A DNA stretch of 64,000 nucleotides from Plumapathes pennacea (Eukaryota > Cnidaria > Anthozoa > Antipatharia > Myriopathidae). Each line of letters begins with the position of its first letter. The stretch's first letter is position 1. Shown piece by piece: positions 51,024 through 60,671 of the stretch. Below the pieces are notes generated by a model. The model did not search any database, had not been told where the DNA came from, and saw only the letters and a list, made by a program, of their open reading frames with translations. Where the stretch lies: NCBI GenBank assembly GCA_964036295.1, contig OZ038463.1:19455069-19519068 (forward strand), written 5' to 3'. The translations under genes were made by a program, and so were the position numbers.

Positions 51024-51455
51024 TCATTTCAGTAGCCTATTAACATAGATGCAATGGGACAAATGGTATCCCTGTAGTGTTCCATTGTATGGTCTTAGTC
51101 CCCTTCCATACTTCACTGCCATCCCATGATAGAACATCCACTGGCCCTTAAACTTGAAACAGGTGGTGTAATGTCCAACTGGTGACCAAAGGGTTGCAGC
51201 CTCTAGCTCATACCTTTTAGTGTCAAACAAGATAGAAAGAGGAACAGTATACATCATTGCACTAAATTATTTCAAATTTACATGTATTTGGCTGTTTTTT
51301 TTTTTTTTTTTTTCCTTTGGAATTATAGGCATGTACCTGTAACCCTGTTCTTTCAAAATGTGTGGTAGATCTTCCACACCCTCCGCTGCACCACCCAAAC
51401 TAACTGGTAGAAGCAAAGGAACTCCATCTACAAATGCTAAATACTTCCATGACTT
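51024..51455 (-). pseudogene. USP-like (peptidase C19) C-terminal fragment in the Mutator-like element
   Basis: Two minus-strand frames: 51455 to about 51318 gives KSWKYLAFVDGVPLLLPVSL and LPHILKEQGYRYMPIIP; 51257-51024 gives YELEAATLWSPVGHYTTCF and KFKGQWMFYHGMAVKYGRGL. The HY(T)-x(n)-W-x-x-Y-x-GM arrangement resembles the His box at the end of ubiquitin-specific proteases; a Cys box is not seen. A 20-base A tract (T tract on the plus strand, 51294-51315) lies between the two frames. An acceptor-like TTTTTATTTTCAG precedes the first frame. A remnant of an element-encoded or captured protein; the assignment rests on a short pattern. Confidence 0.4.
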
Positions 51456-52305
51456 CTGCTCCCATCACAGAGAGCCGTGAACTCTGAAAAATAAAAAAAG
51501 GTAACAAGGGGAAAATATTTCCATGGCAACATGATCATGATCATGTGCAAGTCCTCAATTGTCATGAGCATGTAAAGTTTCAATCCTTTTTATCTAATAT
51601 TTGTGGAAATATTCAACACTTTGAAATTTCCCTCTTGTCTGTCAACCAAGTAACATCATAGCTCTGCTCATTAGCATAATTATTGCAAAATCTTGAATAT
51701 CTCTCGAACGAGATGAGATATTGACAAACAGAAAACGCCATTCTTCCTCATTTTGTAATGGTTCTCAAATAAGAGTAATGAGATTGAGGCCATTTTTGTC
51801 TTAGCAACACTTTAAGTTGCTCAGCAAGATTTTATTTGCATAGCATCTAAGTTCTGTTTCAAGTGCAAATAACTTGTTTTAACAAATAGTTTATCTTTGA
51901 TTGTTACTCTGTATTTTTTATATTACTGTAAGGTTATGAATAAAGCGATGTTGTTGTTGTTGTTGTTGTTGTTATTACTTGAACTCAGTTGTGGGAGGAA
52001 AAATGAACCTTCCTTTGCAGTGAGTAAATGTGATGTCATCTGAAGTCATCTGTCTCCACTTGTTTGGTGTGTTTTCCTCTCTTGTGGCAGGTTGGGGTTC
52101 TCTAAACTGCCCCTGCCTCTGCCCCCTCCCCTGCTTTAACTTTGAAAATTTCATGCCCCTCCCCTCCATATGAAAAGAGAGACCCTAATCCCAACCCCCC
52201 ACCCCACACCATGGTAAATAATTATGAGCATCCCTAATTTAAGCCTTTTTTATTAGCACTGTTGACATCCCAATTACTCTTCCAGCTTGCTTCTAACCGG
52301 TCAGT
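51456..52305. other. Interior of the Mutator-like element ending in a (TTG)n retroposon tail
   Basis: GAATAAAGCGATGTTGTTG leads into (TTG)n at 51950-51975, which looks like the 3' end of a retroposon inserted here. No frame upstream is recognisable. The rest is unassigned. Confidence 0.45.
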
Positions 52306-53490
52306 TTATAATGGTAATAGGACTGAGTGGAGTCCGATTCGGTCTGTAATCATACGAGTGATTACGAAATCGGACGACCGCGCTTCGCGGGAGTCTGATT
52401 TCGTAATCACGAGTATGATTACAGACCGACATCGGACGACACGAAGTCCTCTTACCAATTAATCATAAATATTACAATTTCTGAGAATGAAATGATCATA
52501 TAGCTTCAGCGTCTTCTCCTGTACTATACATAAAAACAAAGCATCAAGAAGTACTTCATCGCCGATCTATTTTAACACGCGCGTACACACGGTTCGGCGT
52601 TTGTAAACACGCCGCTTGTTCGTAGTTATCTAGCTCTCAGTTATATCAACTTAAAATACTTGAGAGAAAGAAGAAGCTAATTTACCCAATGATTTGAGTT
52701 GAATGCGGATTTTTGAAGTAAAAGTAAAAAATGTGTAAGTTCTTTACACTCAGTAAAAATCAGTAAACCCATCACGAACTCACAAATTGAAAGACAGTTT
52801 ATTTCGACTTTTCCAGGTTTACATTTTTTAACATAACAGGTACTTTGAAACTCAGAATACTAGTTTATTTTTTTCACAGAAGTTTACTCCAAAGCATTCA
52901 AAGGAAATATTCAAGACTGAAAAAATCTGTATCTTAGCGGGTCGGCACAGCAATTACAAACTTACCGATTTCTTGACGGCTTAATTTTCTAGGAGCGTTT
53001 GTCCATCACAGTCCATCACAACAAAGTTAAGTTTCTTCCATGATTTTGAAATGAATTAACGACGTTCATTGACATTGGCCGAGCCGTAAGTTTCAGAGTG
53101 TCTATAGCACAGCATGCTGGCGATGTCGTGAACTAAACAAACGCGCCCGACCGGCGAAAATTTCCTGTCTTCTTTCGTTACATAGTGACTGTTCACGTTC
53201 TTTGATTGACCACAAACTGTTCCTTGCATGTTAAGTTGTCCAAGAATTAACAAAATTCGCCTTTCGAGAAGCCACAAACTCACACCGGCAATCGAGTTTT
53301 CCACTGAAAATCAGTGTAACGCTGATTGGTGCATTTAAATTTCACTCTTGCTTATGATTGGTCAAGGCAACTGTCCGATTACAGAACAAAGAAGTATCCG
53401 ATTACAGAACAATAGGTGTCCAATTAATGATTAATCGGGGGGGTTTATGAACCAATCACATTCGAGGAAATTGTAATATTTATGATTAAT
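52306..53490 (-). mobile_element. Hairpin-headed element, copy 2 (1185 bp)
   Basis: Same ends, head palindrome and internal frame as copy 1 (32823-34006), with a handful of substitutions. It sits inside the Mutator-like element. Confidence 0.8.
53056..53304 (-). CDS. Conserved small frame of the hairpin-headed element, copy 2
   Basis: Protein identical to that at 33572-33820. One silent change (AAC to AAT) distinguishes the two copies. Confidence 0.3.
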   Translation of the reverse strand: MENSIAGVSLWLLERRILLILGQLNMQGTVCGQSKNVNSHYVTKEDRKFSPVGRVCLVHDIASMLCYRHSETYGSANVNERR

Positions 53491-53622
53491 AGCATTATCT
53501 GGACACAGTTATTCAATTTCAGTTCCTTGAAAAAAATTAAGACATTTCATAAAGAAGTGTATTGTACATAGTGACTGTTTTCTTTTGTCTGGCATGGAAC
53601 TATTTATCCAAGGTCAATTAAA

Positions 53623-53766
53623 GCCTGGTTTTCACTATTGACATAAGCATAAGTATGATGAGCGTAAACATAAGAACCTTAAGATTCTTATGCTCGATTG
53701 GTTGTTATGTTTATGCTTATCTGATGCTTGTATATCATTACATATGCCACTTAGTGAAAACCAGGC
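53623..53766. mobile_element. 144-bp MITE with GCCTGGTTTTCACTA termini
   Basis: GCCTGGTTTTCACTA at 53623 is the exact complement of TAGTGAAAACCAGGC at 53752-53766. The interior alternates CATAAGCATAAG / CTTATGCTTAT so that the whole unit folds. Confidence 0.8.
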
Positions 53767-53787
53767 AGGGCGAAATAATTCGCTTAC

Positions 53788-53908
53788 CTGCGTTTCCAAA
53801 GCCTTTGTCATCCTTGTAGCAGGCAAACTTTACTGCGTGCTTTACTTCGTATTCTGAAATGAACTTATAGGCCTCTTCTGCAGAGTTTACGAAGCCATAG
53901 TCAACCAT
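53788..53908 (-). CDS. FAR1-like N-terminal exon of the Mutator-like element
   Basis: ATG 53908-53906 opens 40 codons plus one base, ending at donor CAG|GTAAG (53788/53787). The peptide begins MVDYGFVNSAEEAYKFISEY and continues HAVKFACYKDDKGFGNA. The G-F-x-S-x-E-E-A-x-x-F pattern resembles the start of FAR1/WRKY-GCM1-type DNA-binding domains found at the N-terminus of Mutator-like transposases. It starts 118 bp inside the right inverted repeat, where an element promoter would place it, and points the same way as the USP-like fragment. The downstream transposase core (DDE) is not found; the intervening DNA has been hit by other insertions. Confidence 0.45.
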
Positions 53909-54025
53909 TGTTCATCTATCTCTGCATATCGATCACCCTAAATTTCTCTCCAAAAATACATGTGACATAGACAGGACAGCGCGATTGGCGTGAATTTCTT
54001 TTTATTTCTTAATTTCTTAATTAAT

Positions 54026-54474
54026 ATTATCGGTTACCTCAACCTATGTTGTAAAGTGTCTTGTAGTCTGTTTCGCGTCGTTAACACCCAGTCAGGTAAC
54101 CCATACCGCTTGAGAGTCTTTGTAGGTTTTTGCACGGACTATTAAATGCCGATTCATATGCATCGGTACATAGAAATCGGTAACAGTAAGAATGAGTGAA
54201 GAACAAGGCGAAACACTCGGGAAAATATTATTGGTTACCTCAACCTATGTTATAAAGTGCCGCTGTTTCGCGTCATTAACACCCAGTCAGGTAACCCATA
54301 CCACTCGAGAGTCTTTGTAGGTTTTTGCACGGACTATTAAATGCCGATTCGTATGCATCGGTATATAGAAATCGGTAACAGTAAGAATGAGTGAATAACA
54401 AGGTGAAATACTCTGGAAAATACCGTCCGTTGGGCATCGCTTCAAACCGCTCGCATGTCCGCCATCTTGTTTTT
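54026..54474 (-). repeat. Right terminal inverted repeat of the Mutator-like element, inner part
   Basis: Inverted copy of 50049-50692 with two 195-bp units (boundaries near 54026, 54225 and 54425) instead of three. It ends at CCATCTTGTTTTT, where the LINE begins. The outer 90 bp of this repeat continue at 60573-60662. Confidence 0.85.
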
Positions 54475-54500
54475 GCGAAGAAAACTTGGCTGGACCGATC

Positions 54501-55732
54501 ATGACAAAAGCCGACATAACGAGTGAACAACATACCAACAGCGTCTTCAATGGAAAAGAACTCGGGACTCTCAGCCTGCAGGAACTCAAAACAGAGTTAC
54601 GAAAGAGAGGCCTAAGCAAAAGTGGGAAGAAAGCTGTCCTGGCGGAGAGACTAAGAGTATTCTTATAGCGGATGAAACTTCCCGCCAAAATTTACATGAC
54701 AACAATGGCGTTAATGGATCTACCTCGGAACCCGAGGTGATAGATTTACTTGTTAGTCAAAAGTCGGATACTTCGGAGGAAGGGATTATTACTGAGTGCC
54801 CATGCTACAACCATCTCAACTCTTTGATTGAGGACCTGAGGAACGAGATCTCTGAGATCAAAAGGTCACAGAACTTGTCTTCAACTGACCAGGGCCAATC
54901 AACAACTATCAGAAAATTAAAAGAGGAAAACGAAGTGCTCAGATGCCAGCTAACCTCTCTAAGAAATAGCTGTGATCAAATCACCGAAGAGAGAGATTCC
55001 CTAAAGCTAGCAATACAGATTGTTTCAAAGGAACTTTATCAACATTCGCATTCAAATTCAACCGAAACGCCAGCAGCAGAAGTCATTTCCACTTCGCCTA
55101 TTCAAGATAGGTCAAAGGAAGTGTCCCAGGAGAGTGCGAGCCAGTGGAAGACTGTAACAAAGAATGCCGACAAAAGAAAGAAACCAAGTAAATGGAAAAA
55201 ACCGGCGGAGAAAGAAAAACCAACACAGAAGCAGCGAATTTCAGTAGTAATCTTGGGAGACTCCATGATAGGCGGACTGGAAGGATGGAAGATGTCTAAC
55301 AAGGCTAACAAAGTAAGTGTGAGGTCTTTTCACGATGCTACTACAGATGATATGGTGGATTACCTGAAACCAACTATCCGTAGTGCACCGGACAACATCA
55401 TTATCCACGTTGGTACAAATAACCTTAGTACCGAAGAACCAACTGAAACTGCTGAAAAGCTAGTAGATCTAGCGAGAAACATTGAGCAAGAATTACCAGA
55501 ATCGAATGTAGCTATTTCTGAGTTGATTACTCGCTCGGACAACGATCAGCTTTGCTCGAAAGCAAACAGTGTAAATAAAGCTATTCGCAAATTTTGCAAG
55601 TCTCGCAACTGGGAACTTATTTCCCATGGTAACATCGATAGTAGTTGCCTGAATTCCAAAGGGCTGCATTTAAATGGGAAAGGAGTATCATACCTAGCTA
55701 CAAATCTAAATAAGTATATTAATTCTAATTGA
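54501..55732 (+). pseudogene. LINE ORF1: SAP domain, coiled coil and SGNH hydrolase, frameshifted
   Basis: ATG 54501 starts a frame with a SAP domain (LSLQELKTELRKRGLSKSGK) and stops at TAG 54666-54668. The frame one base on is open across this point (LIADETSRQN) and runs to TGA 55730-55732, so a single frameshift near 54660 separates the SAP domain from the rest. The second part has a leucine/glutamate-rich coiled coil (KLKEENEVLRCQLTSLRNSC), a Lys-rich hinge and an SGNH-type esterase domain with VVILGDSMIGG (block I), IIIHVGTNN (block III) and GLHLNGKG (block V). Such ORF1 esterase proteins bind element RNA in CR1/L2 elements. Confidence 0.8.
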
Positions 55733-55801
55733 TTACAAAGGGATGATGGCCTTAATGTTGCAGGAAAGGAAACTGAACATAAATCATCTAAAGATAGTTT
55801 A

Positions 55802-57203
55802 ATGACAAAGGGTTTTAAAATGGCCCTCTTGAATGTGGTCAGCTTGCCAAAGCACGTTGATGAGCTACGTGTACTATTACATGATCAACCTTTCGATTTA
55901 TTTGCTTTAAATGAGACTCGATTAGACTCCACGGTTTCAAGCGCGGAAATGCACATAAAAGGGTTTGAACTGATTTGTAAGGACCGTGCTAGAACAGGTG
56001 GGGGTGTGGGCATTTACTTAAAAAACACCATTAATTACATTCACAGAAAGGATTTGGTAATGGATGGACTTGAAGGAGTGTGCGTTGAAGTAATCAAACC
56101 ATATACTAAACCCTTTATTGTGGCAAATATTTATAGACCCCCTAGCTCTCCACAGGAATACCTATCTAAAATTGAGCACTTAATAGAACGTGTAGATAGC
56201 GAAGATCTGAACTGTAATTACATTGCAAACCCACATGATCAGAACACAGTTGACCTAATATCTCTTTGCGATTTATACCAGCTAACCCAACTTATTAAAC
56301 AACCAACGAGAGTCACTGACAAAACATCCTCGTTGTTGGATGTCATCATTACAAATGAACCGGACAAAATAATTGCGTCAGGGGTGCAGCACTTAGGTAT
56401 AAGTGACCACAGCCTTGTGTTTGCGGTACGCAAACTTAACAGAATTAAAAGCAAGACAGTTAAAGTTATTAAGGCGAGAAATTTGAGATCACTCAATGTT
56501 ACTGAATTTTGCGGTGATCTTGAAAATCAACCATGGTCGGATCTTGATCAACTCGAAGACACAAATGAGATGTGGTTAGCTTGGAAAAACATGTTTACAA
56601 GCATTGTAGATATTCATGCTCCATTGAAATCCAAGCGAGTTAGAAGTAACAATTTGCCTTGGATAACAAAAGAAATTAGAACTATTATACACAAACGTGA
56701 CAAAATGAAACGACATTTTGTAATCACAAAACATCCAGACTCCTGGACAGCATACAAAGCACTTCGTAATAAGGCGACCATTGAGATCAGGAGTGCCAAA
56801 CGTACTTATTATAACAGTGAGATAAATAAGCAAATGGGTGACCCAAAACGTACATGGAAAACAATTAACCAGCTAATCGGTAAACAAAAATGCAGTCAAA
56901 CAATATCCGAACTCAAGATTGGCAATAAAAGCGTAACATCTTCAGTTGAAATTGCCGAGACTTTTAATAATCACTTTGTAAGCATTGGACCAAAGCTTGC
57001 GTCCGGAAATACTGATTCTAATAGCTTTAAAGACTTTGTTAGACCTGTTTCTTACGTTTTTGAATTTAAACCGACTAGCAGCCGAAAAGTTTTTAAACTT
57101 ATTGATACCCTATGTACTTCTAAGGCCACTGGTCTGGACGGTATATCTGCCAGACTTCTAAAATATGCTGCGCCAGTAATCTCCCAGTCTGTGACGAACC
57201 TAT
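55802..57203 (+). pseudogene. LINE ORF2, part 1: APE-type endonuclease and start of reverse transcriptase
   Basis: ATG 55802. The endonuclease shows FALNETRL (Glu38), GGGVGIYLKN, NIYRPPSS, LLDVIITN and ISDHSLVF (catalytic His). The expected GD(L/F)N motif reads SEDLNCN (134-137), with the preceding strand shortened, so the active site is probably damaged. Downstream come a linker with RTIIHKRDKMK and the N-terminal RT region (SKATGLDGISARLLK). The frame is cut at 57203 by hairpin-headed element copy 3. Confidence 0.85.
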
Positions 57204-58386
57204 TTATAATGGTAATAGGACTGAGTGGAGTCCGATTCGGTCTGTAATCATACGAGTGATTACGAAATCGGACGACCGCGCTTCGCGGGAGTCTGATTTC
57301 GTAATCACGAGTATGATTACAGACCGACATCGGACGACACGAAGTCCTCTTACCAATTAATCATAAATATTACAATTTCTGAGAATGAAATGATCATATA
57401 GCTTCAGCGTCTTCTCCTGTACTATACATAAAAACAAAGCATCAAGACGTACTTCATCGCCGATCTATTTTAACACGCGCGTACACACGGTTCGGCGTTT
57501 GTAAACACGCCGCTTGTTCGTAGTTATCTAGCTCTCAGTTATATCAACTTAAAATACTTGAGAGAAAGAAGAAGCTAATTTACCCAATGATTTGAGTTGA
57601 ATGCGGATTTTTGAAGTAAAAGTAAAAAATGTGTAAGTTCTTTACACTCAGTAAAAATCAGTAAACCCATCACGAACTCACAAATTGAAAGACAGTTTAT
57701 TTCGACTTTTCAGGTTTACATTTTTTAACATAACAGGTACTTTGAAACTCAGAATACTAGTTTATTTTTTTCACAGAAGTTTACTCCAAAGCATTCAAAG
57801 GAAATACTCAAGACTGAAAAAATCTGTATCTTAGCGGGTCGGCACAGCAATTACAAACTTACCGATTTCTTGACGGCTTAATTTTCTAGGAGCGTTTGTC
57901 CATCACAGTCCATCACAGCAAAGTTAAGTTTCTTCCATGATTTTGAAATGAATTAACGACGTTCATTGACATTGGCCGAGCCATAAGTTTCGGAGTGTCT
58001 ATAGCACAGCATGCTGGCGATGTCGTGAACTAAACAAACGCGCCCGACCGGCGAAAATTTCCTGTCTTCTTTCGTTACATAGTGACTGTTCACGTTCTTT
58101 GATTGACCACAAACTGTTCCTTGCATGTTAAGTTGTCCAAGAATTAACAAAATTCGCCTTTCGAGAAGCCACAAACTCACACCGGCAATCGAGTTTTCCA
58201 CTGAAAATCAGTGTAACGCTGATTGGTGCATTTAAATTTCACTCTTGCTTATGATTGGTCAAGCCAACTGTCCGATTACAGAACAAAGAAGTATCCGATT
58301 ACAGAACAATAGGTGTCCAATTAGTGATTAATCAGGGGGGTTTATGAACCAATCATATTCGAGGAAATTGTAATATTTATGATTAA
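57204..58386 (-). mobile_element. Hairpin-headed element, copy 3 (1183 bp), inside the LINE RT
   Basis: Nearly identical to the copies at 32823 and 52306. RT sequence resumes immediately on its right (AATAAAATTATATCTTGTGG), which fixes the element ends to within a few AT-rich bases; the target seems to be CTATTTA. Confidence 0.85.
57953..58201 (-). CDS. Conserved small frame of the hairpin-headed element, copy 3
   Basis: Same predicted protein as at 33572-33820 and 53056-53304. Two silent changes (TCT/TCC and TAC/TAT) are private to this copy. Confidence 0.3.
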   Translation of the reverse strand: MENSIAGVSLWLLERRILLILGQLNMQGTVCGQSKNVNSHYVTKEDRKFSPVGRVCLVHDIASMLCYRHSETYGSANVNERR

Positions 58387-58842
58387 ATAAAATTATATCT
58401 TGTGGTCAATTTCCATCAGACTGAAAAAATGCCCGAGTGAGCCCTTTACATAAGAGTGGGCCGCGAAATTCTGTTGACAACTACAGGCCTATTTCTGTAC
58501 TCCCCGTTATTAGTAAAGTATTCGAAAGAATTCTGTACTATCAGCTTTATGACTATTTAACGCTAAATAACATATTATCAGAGAATCAGTTTGGCTTCAG
58601 AAAAATGCACTCGACTGTCACTGCAATGTTAAACTCCACAAACACCTGGCTCATAAATATGGACCAAGGTCTATTTAATATTGCAGTTTTCCTAGATCTC
58701 AAAAAAGCATTTGATACCGTTAACCACGGTATCTTGCTTGAAAAACTTGAGATTTACGGGATAAGAAACAATTTGCTCTTAAGATCGTACTTGTCAGAAA
58801 GAAAACAAAGTTGCCTAGTAGATAATTCACAGTCGAGTTAAC
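58387..58842 (+). pseudogene. LINE ORF2, part 2: RT palm segment
   Basis: Carries VSPLHKSGPRNSVDNYRPIS, FGFRKMHST and VFLDLKKAFDTVNHGILL (motif A Asp). An in-frame TGA at 58422-58424 replaces an expected Trp codon, so this copy was also inactivated by a point mutation. It ends where the second insertion begins. Confidence 0.85.
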
Positions 58843-59500
58843 AAATTGACGTCAGTTTTTTATGTGTCTGTCCTCTTATTGATCATGAAACGCGTCATAA
58901 CATTGTCAAAAAGTTGTGGATCCACGAGGCGCTTCGCCGAGTGGATCCGCAACTTTTTGACAATGTTATGACGCGTTTCATGATCAATAAGAGGACAGAC
59001 ACATAAAAAACTGACGTCAATTTGTTTTTTACAATAACAAAACTCAAGCGACGACGCGGGGAAAACACGCAAGAAAACTGGAGTTTGTTCGATTTGACCG
59101 AAATGTTGTCAACAACTTTTCCCGCTTTCTAATTGGTCGAGGTTGAAATTCAAGACATTTCATTGGCCAAAAAGTGACAGCTTGACGTGAGCATTTCGCG
59201 CGTGCAAAATAAAATTTTGTCAAAGAAGTTGGAAAGAAATGAAACTAGACGCTTTTCTGCTGCGGTTTTCTCGACAATTTCAAGACAAAGCTCAAGGAAA
59301 TTCGCCTCTGAACACTTCTGGTTCTCTACTTCAAATGCCGAATGTCGCTTTTGCAAGAACTGAGGTAAATTTGAAGCTGAATTCACCTTCTTCGTCCAAA
59401 TCACTGTCGTCAGCACTCGATTTTATGTGTCTGTCCTCTTATTGATAATGAAAATTAGCCAATCACAAAGCGATAAACTGACGTGTTATTGTAAAATAAG
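58843..59500. mobile_element. Second hairpin-headed element (~660 bp), unrelated sequence
   Basis: It begins with an almost perfect ~85-bp-arm palindrome (58846-59020) with centre GAGGCGCTTCGCCGAGTG and arms containing ATGTGTCTGTCCTCTTATTG. Inside the palindrome, TTTTTTACAATAACA is matched inverted by TGTTATTGTAAAATAA at the right end. A fragment of the palindrome arm recurs at about 59424-59445. The layout repeats that of the 1.18-kb element although the sequences differ. Confidence 0.7.
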
Positions 59501-60445
59501 AAATTGATAACTTGTGGTGTCCCTCAAGGTTCAATCTTGGGCCCACTTCTGTTTTTTGTCTATATTAATGACTTGCCAAACTGTCTTGAAAGTGCAATGC
59601 CAAGCTTATTTGCTGATGATACACATATCACAATAAGTGGCCATGATATCTCGGATATTGAAGAAAAAGCCAACAGTGAATTAAACAATATAAGCAAATG
59701 GCTACTAGCAAACAAGTTGCACCTAAATGTAGCCAAGACCGAATACATGCTTATTGGTTCACGACAAAGATTGGCAGCAATTGTTGATAAACCAGAAATC
59801 AAAATCGGTGTCATGCCAATAAGGCGTGTTGAACAAACCAAATCAATTGGTGTTGTTCTAGATGAACACCTCTCATGGAACAAGCATCTGGAACATATCA
59901 CCAAAAAAATTGCTTCTGGTCTTGGTGTAATAAGGAGGTGTAGGCCATTTGTACCCCAAAGTACCCTAATAGACATTTATAATTCTCTCATTCAATCTCA
60001 CTTGGATTATTGCTGTGAGGTCTGGGATACTATAGGGGTAACAGCTAGTGAAAAGTTGCAAAAATTACAGAACAGAGCCGCAAGACTCATTCTTCGTGCT
60101 GACTACAATACACGCTCTAAATCTTTGCTGGACCAGTTGGGCTGGGAAAAGCTTAACGAAAGAAGAGCAAAACAAAAGGCTGTGATGATGTACAAAGTAA
60201 GGAACTCAAGTGCACCAAGTTGTCTTACCGCTCTGTTTAAAACTGTTGCAGAAACCAATTCGTATAATCTTAGAGGCTCATCCACTAAGGTATATTTGCC
60301 ACGTCCAAACACAGAATTTATGAAAAAAAGCTTTAGTTACAATGGGGCCACAACGTGGAACAAGCTTCCTATTGGCTTACACAAGGCCACATCCCTAAAA
60401 TCATTTAGAAGCAAACTTAAGGCCATCAACCTTTTGGATGCCTAA
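59501..60445 (+). pseudogene. LINE ORF2, part 3: RT catalytic core and C-terminus
   Basis: Resumes with LITCGVPQGSILGPLLFFVY (motif B), then PSLFADDTHI (motif C, FADD), the thumb region and a conserved CR1-type tail (RNSSAPSCL, NLRGSSTKVYLPRPNTEFMK, YNGATTWNKLP, SFRSKLK) to TAA 60443-60445. This segment is unbroken. A 3' UTR of ~125 bp follows. Confidence 0.88.
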
Positions 60446-60671
60446 AGGGTGGGAGGGATTTTATCATTAAATTTAAACTTCCTTGTAGTATATTCTTTAA
60501 CACGGCTTCTATGTAAATCAACTATGGTTGTTAGAATTTTTTCGTGTATAAATAATAAACATTCATTCATTTCCGAATTGTGGTTTCGTGTGACGTCATC
60601 GTAAAGTCGGAAATATTCCGAAAACTCAGGGGTCCTCCACCCTATGTTATCTAGTGTCGACCGTAATGTAT

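Larger units (their letters stand above)
54475..60572 (+). mobile_element. CR1/L2-type LINE inserted in the terminal repeat of the Mutator-like element
   Basis: Exact junctions are visible because the interrupted repeat has an intact left partner: CTTGTTTTT|GCGAAG at 54475, and the end AAACATTCATTCATT before CCGAATTG at 60573. It contains ORF1 (SAP, coiled coil, SGNH) and ORF2 (endonuclease, RT). Subtracting two insertions leaves about 4.25 kb, so this is close to a full-length element. The ATTC-repeat tail is usual for CR1/L2. Several inactivating changes are present. Confidence 0.85.
49964..60662. mobile_element. Mutator-like foldback element with 9-bp TSD and nested insertions
   Basis: The left end GGTCGACACTAGATAACATA (49964) is matched inverted by TATGTTATCTAGTGTCGACC (60643-60662). 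The 9-bp target duplication GTAATGTAT is present at 49955-49963 and 60663-60671. Left terminal repeat: ~49964-50692. Right terminal repeat: 60573-60662 plus 54026-54474, split by a LINE (54475-60572). Nine-base duplications and long terminal repeats fit the Mutator superfamily. Interior (50693-54025) carries minus-strand coding fragments, hairpin-headed element copy 2 and a MITE. Confidence 0.85.
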
